The notes under the pieces: generated by a model
What the model saw: the letters and a program-made list of their open reading frames with translations, nothing else
What the model was told of the DNA's origin: nothing
Databases searched by the model: none
Position numbers and translations under genes: made by a program
Shown: positions 16,174 through 24,155 of the stretch, piece after piece
How the letters are laid out: each line of letters starts with the position of its first letter
How positions within the stretch are numbered: the first letter of the stretch is position 1
Assembly (NCBI GenBank): GCA_029561105.1
Contig: JAKQJQ010000326.1
Span: forward strand, 1 to 50,008
Reading direction: 5' to 3'
DNA from: Bacteroidota bacterium
Lineage (GTDB): Bacteria > Bacteroidota > Bacteroidia > Flavobacteriales > Flavobacteriaceae
DNA: 50,008 bases

Positions 16174-16201
16174 TTTGCATACAAAGTTGCCTGTAATTTT
16201 G
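16174..16201 (+). promoter_or_regulatory. Promoter for the barrel protein gene
   Basis: TTTG (16174-16177), a 16-base spacer and TAATTTTG (16194-16201) match the Bacteroidota promoter plan with a slightly short spacer. The ATG follows 24 bases later. Confidence 0.5.
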
Positions 16202-16225
16202 ACCTGTAATTTAAAACCAAAACAA

Positions 16226-16840
16226 ATGAAAAAATTATTTTTAGCCGCTGGAGTTTTAATGTTAGGACTAACAGCTCAAGCACAGGAAAAGGTTGCAGAT
16301 AAAGGATTACAAGGAACCTGGTGGGTTGCCGGACAAGTGTCGTTCTCAAGCGAAAAAACCGGAGATGCCAAAACCGATTCTAACATGATCCTACCAATTG
16401 TGGGTGTTTTTGTTGCCCCATCTGTAACCGTTGGTTTAGGAGTTGGGAACATCGCTTCCTCAACCGACAATAATTTAGGGGTAACCACTTCAGACAAAAG
16501 CACTTTCGTGGTAAAACCATTGGTGCGTAAGTACTGGAACATCAAAGGCGGTTTCTTTTTCTACGGACAAGCAGCAGTGCCAGTAATGTTCGGTAAGGAG
16601 AAAGTGGCCGATTCTAAAACGATGTCGGTAAACCTTGAATTGGCTCCTGGTTTCGACTATGTAATAAACAAATGGATGACGGTAGAAACGTCTTTCTCTA
16701 TACTTAATGTTGGTTATTCAAGTTCAACGCCAAACGTGGGAGACAAGACTACCAAGTTTGGTTTCACCGCCAATCCTATGAATTCGGTGGCAGACCGTTT
16801 ACTGGGTAACCTTCAGGTTGGTGTCAAGTTCTTATTTTAG
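16226..16840 (+). CDS. Outer membrane beta-barrel protein
   Basis: This 204-residue protein has a signal peptide (MKKLFLAAGVLMLGLTAQAQ, cleavage near residue 20). Alternating beta strands follow and the chain ends in a typical outer membrane C-terminal strand (LQVGVKFLF). It fits the small porin-like or OmpW/OmpA-like barrels of flavobacteria that are annotated as outer membrane beta-barrel proteins. Function is unknown. The start at 16226 is set by the signal peptide; the open frame upstream to 16151 contains the promoter. Confidence 0.8.
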   Translation: MKKLFLAAGVLMLGLTAQAQEKVADKGLQGTWWVAGQVSFSSEKTGDAKTDSNMILPIVGVFVAPSVTVGLGVGNIASSTDNNLGVTTSDKSTFVVKPLVRKYWNIKGGFFFYGQAAVPVMFGKEKVADSKTMSVNLELAPGFDYVINKWMTVETSFSILNVGYSSSTPNVGDKTTKFGFTANPMNSVADRLLGNLQVGVKFLF

Positions 16841-16983
16841 TTTCATACTTTAAGGATCCCTGGATTAGGGAAGAACAATAGTCATTGTGGCAACGCAATG
16901 GCTATTTTCTTTTTATGGCTGTTTTGGTGATGCGATTCAATATTTGGTTATATTCGTTTGTCAAACCAACAAAACAAACCAAT

Positions 16984-18495
16984 ATGTCAAGTAAATTGCT
17001 AAAATTGTCGATTCTATTCGTTTTGATTTTTGTCTCGTGTTCTAAGGACGATACGATACAGCAAGACACGATTGCTATTCCTGTTGCTCAAAAAGAACCA
17101 CTGACCGCCAAGCAAGTCAATGCCCAGATAGACGAAGCGTTGTCACGAGGCGGTTTCAACTGGAAGAACGCCTCCAACCATTTGCTGTGGAGCGCTTCGG
17201 TCAACGGGCAAAATCTCATAACCATTGGTTTCGGGAACTCCAAAAATGATTTTGAGCGCGCCAAATCGGCCAACAACGCGCAGATCCAACAAAGTCTGCT
17301 TACGCTGATTATGCAATACGAAGACAGCACCTTAGAAAAAACGCTCGTTTCTGCCGATCCTTACCTCAATCTCATCGATGTCGTAATCACCAGACAGGAA
17401 ACCCTCATCGCCTTGCGCAAAAGCAACCTGATCCGTTACATTGAACCAGCCGATTATCGCTATTTCGCGGTACAAAATTCGTAGGAACGCACTGCGTCGA
17501 GCTCGGGATCTTCTGGTTGCGGGTTCGAATCCACGGCCTTAAGTGCCGCCGACTATACCACCATCACGCCCAATGCCAAAGCACCCTGGACGTTTTACCA
17601 ACACAACATCCCATCGGCCTGGAACTACAGTACCGGAGCAGGCGTTACCATTGGGATTGTAGATACCGGTGTTTCGCCCAACCAAAGCCTGCTCAATGCC
17701 AGTTTCAATGACGGGTTTTCTATTGGTAGGACCATCCAGAAGTATGGTGCCTATGTCGATTCGATTTGGCCTTGGAGCACCACAACCGACGGCCCGAACG
17801 ACCAATGCGGCCACGGTACAAGCATGTCGTCTGTGGCGTGCGCGCCGCGAAACGACAATGGGCTTCCGGTTGGCGTGGCTTACAGTGCGAATCTGGTAGT
17901 TTACCGCGCCGCATCGAACGTGGTGCTCGACAGTTACCACGAGCAAAACGGAGTCAAGAATGCTTTTACCGCTTTAGGAAACAACACCAATGTGAAAATC
18001 ATCTCCATGTCTATGGGACATATTTTCTCGGTGGGTAAAATCGAGGATGGTGTGAGATACGCTTATGGTAAAGGAAAATTGATCTTCTGTGCCGGCGGAA
18101 CCTCTACGAGTTTTACAACGTTCGTTGGAGTAATATTTCCTGCGTCGATGACCGAATGTGTAGCCGTTACCGGAGTCAAGGAAGGTGCCGCGATTCAAAA
18201 ATGCGACGATTGTCATTCGGGCAGTAAGATCGATTTTACGGTTGTTATGCAAAGGGCAGCTTCGGGCAATACGGTTCCCGTAGATAGTTATTACGACAAC
18301 CAAACAGATTATGTGGGCGGATCGTCGGTGGCAACGGCTACCACAGCTGGGATTGCTGCTTTGGTTTGGTCTAAAAACCCGTCGTGGACGCGCACACAGG
18401 TCTTGACCAAAATGCGTCAGGCGGGTAATTTCTATCCCAATAAAAATGCAGAGTTTGGTTACGGCAACATCAATGCATTGCTCGCCGTACAGTAA
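16984..18495 (+). pseudogene. S8 (subtilisin-like) serine peptidase lipoprotein gene broken by an in-frame TAG
   Basis: Both parts lie in one frame, separated only by a TAG at 17482-17484 (codon 167). The first part has a lipoprotein signal (LFVLIFVSC, lipidated Cys19) and a propeptide-like region ending LIRYIEPADYRYFAVQNS. After the stop the frame continues ERTASSSGSSGCGF and gives a full subtilase domain with Asp227 (IVDTGV), His277 (CGHGTSM) and Ser448 (GGSSVATA), ending at a TAA at 18493. Undamaged, it would be a 503-residue surface peptidase. The stop separates the export signal and propeptide from the catalytic domain. A single C-to-T change from CAG would explain it, as would a sequencing error; the rest of the frame shows no further damage. 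Confidence 0.85.
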
Positions 18496-18512
18496 TTACA
18501 TCATAGCCCTTT

Positions 18513-18546
18513 AAAAAACCACCGATGCAGATTGGTGGTTTTTTGT
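18513..18546 (+). terminator. Intrinsic terminator after the subtilase gene
   Basis: The stem CCACCGAT / ATTGGTGG (18519-18526 with 18531-18538, one G-T pair) has a GCAG loop and is flanked by AAAAAA and TTTTTTG. Confidence 0.88.
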
Positions 18547-18564
18547 TTAGAACCCCTACTTTTG
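18532..18564 (+). promoter_or_regulatory. Promoter of the VF530 gene, overlapping the terminator
   Basis: A TTG (18532-18534), a 22-base spacer and TACTTTTG (18557-18564) fit the Bacteroidota promoter plan. The -7 box ends four bases before the ATG at 18569, so the transcript may start at the initiation codon. The -33 TTG lies in the right arm of the preceding terminator stem. Confidence 0.5.
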
Positions 18565-18568
18565 CCGA

Positions 18569-18796
18569 ATGCAAAATACCTCCAAAGATCCTTTGCACGG
18601 CGTAACGCTACAGATGATGCTCGAGAAATTGGTTGATTTTTACGGTTTCGATACCTTGTCTGAACTCATTAAAATCAAATGTTTCTCAGACAACCCGAGT
18701 ATCAAATCGAGCCTCACGTTCCTGCGTAAAACACCGTGGGCGCGTGCAAAAGTAGAAGCGTTGTATCTTCGGTCGCTTCCCAAATTCGGCCGATGA
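18569..18796 (+). CDS. VF530-family (DUF2132) protein
   Basis: This 75-residue protein matches the small VF530/DUF2132 family in full: KDPLHGVTLQMMLEKLVDFYGFDTLSELI near the N-terminus, then IKCFSDNPSIKSSLTFLRKTPWARAKVE. The family is often annotated as DNA-binding from its helical structure, but the role is not established. Its stop directly abuts the stop of the convergent acetyltransferase gene with no base between them. Confidence 0.88.
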   Translation: MQNTSKDPLHGVTLQMMLEKLVDFYGFDTLSELIKIKCFSDNPSIKSSLTFLRKTPWARAKVEALYLRSLPKFGR

Positions 18797-19357
18797 TTAC
18801 CTTTTAAAGTTGCGTTTGAGCAACGAATAAATTACGGTATCCCAAAATTTTCCGCCATAATATTCATTCTCTAGAATGTGCGCCTCTTTGACATAGCCAT
18901 TTTTAAGGAGTACTTTTTCGGAAGCAGTGTTTTCGGGATCGATTACGGCTTCTATAGAATGCAATTGCATCTCATTAAAACCATAGGCAGTGACGAGTTT
19001 GATGGCTTCGGACGTGATCCCTTTTCCTTGGTATTCGGGCAACAGCATGTAACCGATCTCGGCGCGGTGATTCTCAGGCTGGATTCGATAGTGCCCAATG
19101 ATGCCCAACATTTTAGGATTGCCTTTTAAGGTGATTGCCCAATTGATTCCGGTGTTGTCCTTGATTTTTTCAGATATCATGGCAATGTGTGCAAGCGCAT
19201 CCTCATGGTTGGTTGCCAATCGTCGCGGAATATACTTCATGGTTTGAGGATTGCCACGCAATTCGAGTACTTCGGGAGCATCGGCAGTGGTGATTTCGCG
19301 CAGCAGCAAGCGCTCGCTTTCGAGGTTTTTAAAAGGCAGAAATTGAATGGTCAGCAT
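18797..19357 (-). CDS. GNAT-family N-acetyltransferase (RimJ/RimL type)
   Basis: This 186-residue acetyl-CoA-dependent transferase has the RimJ/RimL layout: ESERLLLREITTADA at the start, IGYMLLPEYQGKGITSEAIKLV (the acetyl-CoA-binding Q-x-x-G-x-G/A loop, about residues 102-123), and VIDPENTASEKVLLKNGY near residue 140. Substrate is unknown, perhaps a protein N-terminus. The start overlaps the end of the upstream hydrolase gene by 29 bases, so translation is probably coupled. Confidence 0.9.
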   Translation of the reverse strand: MLTIQFLPFKNLESERLLLREITTADAPEVLELRGNPQTMKYIPRRLATNHEDALAHIAMISEKIKDNTGINWAITLKGNPKMLGIIGHYRIQPENHRAEIGYMLLPEYQGKGITSEAIKLVTAYGFNEMQLHSIEAVIDPENTASEKVLLKNGYVKEAHILENEYYGGKFWDTVIYSLLKRNFKR

Positions 19358-20297
19358 GTTGGTCTTTGTTTAAGAAATCGAGAATCTTTTGGTTGACAAC
19401 CGCCGATTGGTCAATGCTCAAAAAATGCCCGGCATCTTTAATCATGACTGTTTCGACGTTCTGGAATAATCCGTGGGCTTTGTCAAGCTCTTTCTGGCTG
19501 TTGACGATATCGTGGTCACCAGCGAGGATTAACACAGGAAAGCTCAAAGTTCGTAATTCCTTTTGAGAAAACCGCAGCATATTGATGTATTGAGGATTGC
19601 TGTCACCATAGAGGTTGGCGAGGTAAAATTGCTCCTTGTATCGCGCATCGATATTTTCGGGATGCGTAGAAAAGGTGTCAAAGAAATGCTCAAGCCGTTT
19701 GCGATTGGGAAGCAATTTCAATTTTACCGCCGACAAGACCTTCAGCGGGCTTTTGAGTCCACCGATGGTTTGTGCAGGGCTGAGCAATACCAACTTCTTG
19801 ACGCGTTTGCCTGAAAGCAAGGCGATGTTGGTAGCCATCCACCCGCCACGCGAGGCACCGACAAGGGTAATCTTATCGAGTTTGTAATGGTCGAAAATTT
19901 CATTGTAGAACGCCACGATTTGTTTGGAGTCGAGCGGATTGCGACAGGCTATCGATTTGCCGGCTTCGAGTGGAAAGTCTATGGCATATACGCGATATTC
20001 ACGGCTCAGTGCTTTGGCATTCGGGTACCACATCGTTGAGCTGGCATCCATACCATGAAAGAGCACAACCGGCTCGCCCGTAACCGGCCCAGAAACCACT
20101 ACGTGCGCAATTCCGTAACTCGTAGTCACATCTTCTTGCAGGAAAGGTGCGTCCCACAATTGCAATGTAGCGTCGTAGGCGTTGAAATAATCGGCTCGTT
20201 CTTGTGTGTTGCAAAATACCTGGTATTCGGGTCTTTTTCGAGTCGCACAACTGGTTGAAAGGAATAGTAAACAAAGGAAAATGGGAATGTAGCGCAT
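19329..20297 (-). CDS. Alpha/beta hydrolase lipoprotein
   Basis: This 322-residue protein carries a lipoprotein signal (FLCLLFLSTSC, Cys17) and an alpha/beta-hydrolase domain. The oxyanion HG is in VLFHGMDASSTMW, the nucleophile Ser in VGASRGGWMATN (about residue 146), the acid Asp in ILAGDHDIV and the His in DAGHFLSID. It probably hydrolyses an ester or a similar bond in the periplasm or at the outer membrane. It heads a two-gene unit with the acetyltransferase. Confidence 0.88.
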   Translation of the reverse strand: MRYIPIFLCLLFLSTSCATRKRPEYQVFCNTQERADYFNAYDATLQLWDAPFLQEDVTTSYGIAHVVVSGPVTGEPVVLFHGMDASSTMWYPNAKALSREYRVYAIDFPLEAGKSIACRNPLDSKQIVAFYNEIFDHYKLDKITLVGASRGGWMATNIALLSGKRVKKLVLLSPAQTIGGLKSPLKVLSAVKLKLLPNRKRLEHFFDTFSTHPENIDARYKEQFYLANLYGDSNPQYINMLRFSQKELRTLSFPVLILAGDHDIVNSQKELDKAHGLFQNVETVMIKDAGHFLSIDQSAVVNQKILDFLNKDQHADHSISAF

Positions 20298-20327
20298 GGT
20301 CTGGCTCCTGGTTTGTGCAGGGTCTTA

Positions 20328-20335
20328 CAAAAGTA
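20328..20335 (-). promoter_or_regulatory. -7 box for the alpha/beta hydrolase gene
   Basis: On the minus strand TACTTTTG matches TAnnTTTG and lies 30 bases before the ATG. No -33 box with normal spacing is clear. Confidence 0.45.
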
Positions 20336-20377
20336 AAACCGTGCCAGGACAACAGCTTACAGGCAATAACTATAGTA

Positions 20378-21232
20378 TTATAAGATTTCCATGCTAAATT
20401 CCAGCGTATAGTTGCTGTTTGCATCGAGCAATTGGATCGCTTCTTTTTGAACGAGATCGCCATTAGCATCCATCAGGTCCGAGTAGCCCAGCCAAGGCTC
20501 GAGGCAAATGAATGGCGCGCCGGGTTTGGTCCAGATGCCAAAATTTGGAAAGTCGTTAAAACTGAACCGCAAAAGCGGCTTTTGGTTTTCAAGAATGATA
20601 ATGGCTTTAGATGCCAGTTTTTTAAAGATGAGTGCGTCTTTTTCAAATAATGAATAGGCGAGAGGCAATATGTCATTGTTGGTTGTTATGCGATTGGTTT
20701 TGTTTGACAACAAATCGTTTTCTAGCTCGTAGCTGGTTAGCGTTTCTTGCCGATCAAACTGCAGCGCATACGAGCCAAATGATTGCGGTAACGCAAAAGC
20801 CGGATGCGCTCCAATAGAAAAAGGCATCGCAAACGCTTCCTTATTGATTACCTTATAGCCAACCACCAAAAGGTTATCGGTTAAAGTATAACTCAGCTGC
20901 AACTCAAATTCAAATGGATATTTCTTTAGGCTTTGGATGTCGCTCTGTAGTGAAAAAACGGCTTTGTCTGGTGCTTTTTCAATAAGCTTGAACTCGCGGT
21001 CGCGGGCAAATCCGTGGCGCGGCAACTCGTAGGTTTGACCATCGTAACGGTAGCTCCCGTTTTTTAAGGTGCCCACAATGGGGAACAATACCGGTGAATG
21101 TTTGCCCCAGAAATCGGGATTGCCTTCCCAAATGTATTCGCGATGGGTTGTAGTGTTTTTGAACGAGACCAGTTCGGCACCTTTGGCATCGATAGTCGCC
21201 GAAAAACCCGATTTTGTGATGGTTGTTAACAA
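20378..21232 (-). CDS. Aldose 1-epimerase-family protein
   Basis: This 284-residue protein is of the galactose mutarotase-like fold, closest in style to LacX/YeaD-type epimerases. Evidence is GAELVSFKN, WGKHSPVLFPIVG, the catalytic-region His in LPRHGFARD (about residue 74) and in SIGAHPAFALP, and the Glu in ICLEPWLGYSD. It interconverts sugar anomers; the sugar is not known. The start is TTG at 21232, which places the protein start at MLTTITKSGF, as in homologues. Confidence 0.88.
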   Translation of the reverse strand: MLTTITKSGFSATIDAKGAELVSFKNTTTHREYIWEGNPDFWGKHSPVLFPIVGTLKNGSYRYDGQTYELPRHGFARDREFKLIEKAPDKAVFSLQSDIQSLKKYPFEFELQLSYTLTDNLLVVGYKVINKEAFAMPFSIGAHPAFALPQSFGSYALQFDRQETLTSYELENDLLSNKTNRITTNNDILPLAYSLFEKDALIFKKLASKAIIILENQKPLLRFSFNDFPNFGIWTKPGAPFICLEPWLGYSDLMDANGDLVQKEAIQLLDANSNYTLEFSMEIL

Positions 21233-21254
21233 GGCAGCAAATGAAAAAAAGTGG

Positions 21255-21282
21255 TTGATTTTGTGATTTGTAAATATATTTG
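21255..21282 (+). promoter_or_regulatory. Promoter for the 93-residue hypothetical protein
   Basis: A TTG (21255-21257), a 17-base spacer and TATATTTG (21275-21282) match the Bacteroidota promoter consensus well. The ATG follows 47 bases later. Confidence 0.6.
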
Positions 21283-21329
21283 ATTACTTTCACTATCCCA
21301 AATCTATTATTAATTTAAATCTTAACCCC

Positions 21330-21611
21330 ATGACTACTAATTTTCAAACCATTGAAAAAGAGCACATCCGCTGCTTAAAATTCCCAAATACAGAAGTTTT
21401 ACAAGACAAGGACGCCCGTTTGCAACGCAACATAGAACTGTTTCGTGCGCAGTCCTTAGGCAACCTCGAACACTCTAAAATCAAGATTTTCTTTGAAGAC
21501 GACGAATCGCAAAAAATGGTAGAAACCACCGTCTGGGCAGTCACCGACAATCGCGTCGTGCTCAAGCAAGGACTGGGAATCCCCATCAACAGGATTTTAA
21601 AATCACTTTAA
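21330..21611 (+). CDS. Hypothetical protein, 93 residues
   Basis: I do not recognise a family. The protein is soluble, with no signal peptide or membrane segment. A charged helical N-terminal half (QDKDARLQRNIELFRAQSLG) precedes a beta-rich C-terminal half (KIKIFFEDDESQKMVETTVWAVTDNRVVLKQGLGIPINRI). The second half reads like a small SH3-like or PilZ-like barrel, but this is only an impression. A good promoter and a terminator frame it as a single gene, which supports it being real. Confidence 0.75.
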   Translation: MTTNFQTIEKEHIRCLKFPNTEVLQDKDARLQRNIELFRAQSLGNLEHSKIKIFFEDDESQKMVETTVWAVTDNRVVLKQGLGIPINRILKSL

Positions 21612-21617
21612 ACAATA

Positions 21618-21650
21618 CGAACACCGGCAGCAATGTTGGTGTTTTTTTTG
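21618..21650 (+). terminator. Intrinsic terminator
   Basis: The stem AACACC / GGTGTT (21620-21625 with 21638-21643) is followed by eight T. It lies just after the 93-residue gene and before a word tract. Confidence 0.85.
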
Positions 21651-21654
21651 GGGT

Positions 21655-21770
21655 ATAGGGTTCAGGGTACAAGGTTTAAGGTAGTGAAGCCCTGAACCCT
21701 GAACCCTGAACCTTGCCCCTTGCCCCTTGCCCCTTGCACCTTGCACCCTGAACCCAAATACCATATCTTT
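21655..21770. repeat. Palindromic word tract (CCCTGAA / CCTTGCCCC type)
   Basis: The left arm (GGGTTCAGGGTACAAGGTTT) is purine-rich. The right arm has CCCTGAA in three copies, then CCTTGCC-type words in five to six copies, and ends CACCCTGAACCC. The arms are inverted forms of the same words. It lies between the terminator and the HD-domain gene. Confidence 0.75.
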
Positions 21771-21792
21771 GTTCCTCAAAATTCCAAGCCAC

Positions 21793-23028
21793 GTGAGTAA
21801 CATCAACAAACTTAAAATCCTGAACGACCCGATTTACGGATTCATCACCATTCCCAATCCACTGGTGTACGACCTGATCCAGCATCCGTATTTCCAGCGT
21901 TTACGTCGCATTTCGCAAATGGGCATGTCTTACCTGGTTTATCCGGGCGCACACCATACGCGTTTCCACCATGCGCTGGGTTGCATGCACATCATGCAGA
22001 AAGCGGTAGAGGTGTTGCGGTTTAAGGGTGTGACTATTTCAAGCGATGAGGAAAATGCCTTGTATGTGGCGATTCTGTTGCACGATATCGGGCATGGGCC
22101 GTTTTCGCATGCGATGGAGCACAGCATCGTAGAGAATGTCAACCACGAAGCCATCTCGTTACTGTTTATGGACAGGCTCAACCAGTTATTCGACGGCAAA
22201 CTCTCACTCGCGATCCAGATTTTCAAAGGCGATTACCACCGTAAATTCATGCTGCAACTCATTTCGAGCCAACTCGACATGGACCGTATGGATTACCTCA
22301 AGCGCGATAGTTTTTACACGGGCGTCGCCGAAGGCAATATCAACTCGGATCGGCTCATACAGATGATGACCGTGGTAGACGATGTACTCGTAATGGAAGA
22401 AAAAGGCATCTATTCTATAGAGAAATTCCTCATGGCCAGACGCCTGATGTACTGGCAGGCTTATTTGCATAAGACGAGTTTGGTAGCCGAGTTGATCCTG
22501 ACCAAAATCCTCAAACGCGCCAAAGAACTCACGCAGAAAGGTGTAGTGCTTTTGGCGTCAGAGCCACTGTTATTCTTCATGCAGCAGAAAATCGAGCTCG
22601 AAGATTTTAGTGAAACGGTGCTCGACACTTTCTCGCAACTGGATGACTATGACATTGTGAGCGCGCTCAAATCCTGGCAACATCATGATGATTTTATACT
22701 GAGTTCGTTGAGCAAAATGATCATCAATCGCGATTTGCTCAAGGTAAGACTCAGCAGCGAAAAATTTCCGAAAGACCAAATAGAAAGTTTGCTCGATCGT
22801 TTCGCAGCACAATACCAGCTCTCAAAAGAGGAGGCAGGTTACTTTGTTTTCAAGGGAAAAATCAAAAACCAGGCGTACAGCAAAGAGGCCGAACCCATCC
22901 ATATTTATAAGAAAGACCGTACGATAGAAGATGTCGTCGAGGTATCCGACCAATTAAGTTTGAAAGCCTTGTCAAAACCAGTCACCAAGTATTATATTTG
23001 TTTTCCGAAACAACTATCGGAAAGTTAA
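21793..23028 (+). CDS. HD-domain phosphohydrolase (dNTPase-like)
   Basis: This 411-residue protein belongs to the HD superfamily with SAMHD1/dGTPase-like layout. Metal ligands are the His residues of [12 protein letters not shown] and the HD pair in [16 protein letters not shown] (about residues 89-104), followed by [15 protein letters not shown] with the distal Asp. It may remove triphosphate from nucleotides or act on another phosphate ester. I start it at GTG 21793 ([17 protein letters not shown]). The open frame continues upstream to 21727, but that part encodes the repeat tract. Confidence 0.9.
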   Translation: MSNINKLKILNDPIYGFITIPNPLVYDLIQHPYFQRLRRISQMGMSYLVYPGAHHTRFHHALGCMHIMQKAVEVLRFKGVTISSDEENALYVAILLHDIGHGPFSHAMEHSIVENVNHEAISLLFMDRLNQLFDGKLSLAIQIFKGDYHRKFMLQLISSQLDMDRMDYLKRDSFYTGVAEGNINSDRLIQMMTVVDDVLVMEEKGIYSIEKFLMARRLMYWQAYLHKTSLVAELILTKILKRAKELTQKGVVLLASEPLLFFMQQKIELEDFSETVLDTFSQLDDYDIVSALKSWQHHDDFILSSLSKMIINRDLLKVRLSSEKFPKDQIESLLDRFAAQYQLSKEEAGYFVFKGKIKNQAYSKEAEPIHIYKKDRTIEDVVEVSDQLSLKALSKPVTKYYICFPKQLSES

Positions 23029-23049
23029 TATTCTGAACCTATTTTTTTA

Positions 23050-23057
23050 TATTTTTG
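23050..23057 (+). promoter_or_regulatory. Possible -7 box for the lipid A operon
   Basis: TATTTTTG matches TAnnTTTG, 65 bases before the lpxD ATG. No -33 box with normal spacing is seen, and the region is T-rich, so chance is possible. Confidence 0.35.
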
Positions 23058-23122
23058 TTGCCGATTCTCAGAAAACGAATCCTTTTTTGTTTTTGCGGAA
23101 GCCGAAAATACAATCCGAGCCA

Positions 23123-24154
23123 ATGAAATTTACAGCAGAGCAAATAGCGGGCATCTTAGAGGGCGAAGTCGTTGGAAATCCGACGGTTGAAGTCTATAAG
23201 TTGTCTAAGATTGAAGAAGGTACCAGCGGTTCACTCACTTTCCTTGCCAATCCAAAGTATGCTAATTTCATTTATTCTACAGAGGCTTCGATTACTATTG
23301 TAAACAACACTTTTGTTCCCGAATCAGCAATCAAGACCACCTTGATCAAGGTCGAGGACGCTTATATGTCGTTCACCAAATTGCTGCAGTTTTATGATCA
23401 GGCGCGTAAGGCGAGTAAGGTAGGCATTGAACAGCCTTCAGTAATTTCGGCCAATGTAACTTACGGGGAGCACTTGTTTTTAGGCAGTTTCAGTTATATC
23501 GGAACCAACGTAACGATCGGTAACGACGTAAAGATTTACCCTAACTGTTTCATTGGAGACAATGTCAGTATCGGTAATAACGTAACGATTTACGCGGGTG
23601 CTAAAATCTATTCTGAAACAGTCATAGGAAATGATTGTGAAATCCACTCGGGTGTCATCCTGGGAGCAGATGGTTTTGGATTCGCGCCCGATAAAGACGG
23701 CACTTACAAAAAAGTACCCCAAATCGGCAATGTCATCATAGAAGACCGTGTAGATATCGGCTCGTGTACCACTATAGACCGCGCTACGATGGGATCGACC
23801 ATTATCCGTAAAGGCGTGAAGCTCGATAATCAGATACAAATTGCCCATAATGTAGAAATTGGTGAAAATACCGTCATTGCAGCGCAAACCGGAATTGCAG
23901 GCTCTACCAAGATTGGAAAAAATTGCATGATTGGCGGACAAGTAGGTATTGCAGGGCACCTTATCATAGGAAACAACGTGCGGGTACAAGCGCAATCGGG
24001 CATTGGTAAAAACATTAAGGATGATGAGACCATCCAGGGCAGCCCGTCGTTTGGATATGCCGATTACAACAAATCGTACGTGCATTTCAGAAACTTGCCC
24101 AAGATTGTCAATGAACTAGAAGAATTAAAAAAAACCATAAATAAAAAGGATTAA
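23123..24154 (+). CDS. lpxD: UDP-3-O-(3-hydroxyacyl)glucosamine N-acyltransferase
   Basis: This 343-residue enzyme catalyses the third step of lipid A synthesis: N-acylation of UDP-3-O-acyl-glucosamine from 3-hydroxyacyl-ACP. The N-terminal uridine-binding domain (residues ~1-100) contains [15 protein letters not shown] left-handed beta-helix of hexapeptide repeats follows ([19 protein letters not shown] and on), with the likely catalytic His in [20 protein letters not shown]. Length matches canonical LpxD. The start at 23123 ([14 protein letters not shown]) is the normal LpxD start. The stop is one base before lpxC/fabZ begins. Confidence 0.95.
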   Translation: MKFTAEQIAGILEGEVVGNPTVEVYKLSKIEEGTSGSLTFLANPKYANFIYSTEASITIVNNTFVPESAIKTTLIKVEDAYMSFTKLLQFYDQARKASKVGIEQPSVISANVTYGEHLFLGSFSYIGTNVTIGNDVKIYPNCFIGDNVSIGNNVTIYAGAKIYSETVIGNDCEIHSGVILGADGFGFAPDKDGTYKKVPQIGNVIIEDRVDIGSCTTIDRATMGSTIIRKGVKLDNQIQIAHNVEIGENTVIAAQTGIAGSTKIGKNCMIGGQVGIAGHLIIGNNVRVQAQSGIGKNIKDDETIQGSPSFGYADYNKSYVHFRNLPKIVNELEELKKTINKKD

Positions 24155-24155
24155 G

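Noticed and set aside
17478..17530. tRNA-like stretch (GCGGGTTCGAATCC resembles a T arm) right after the subtilase TAG
   Set aside because: Only two of the five T-stem pairs form, and no acceptor or D stem can be built around it. The bases encode a plausible GSSGCGFES segment of the peptidase.
17517..17711. Frameshift in the subtilase gene
   Set aside because: The upstream and downstream parts are in the same frame (both start at positions equal to 1 modulo 3), so only a stop codon separates them.
21690..21770. Telomere or linear-replicon end suggested by CCCTGAA repeats
   Set aside because: The repeats are short, mixed with other words, have an inverted arm, and are flanked by normal genes on both sides.
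23480..24085. Minus-strand open frame of 201 codons over lpxD, with similar ones over lpxA (25652-26260) and the second lpxD-like gene (27194-27805)
   Set aside because: The regular hexapeptide repeats of the acyltransferases give long antisense frames by codon bias; the products look unlike proteins.
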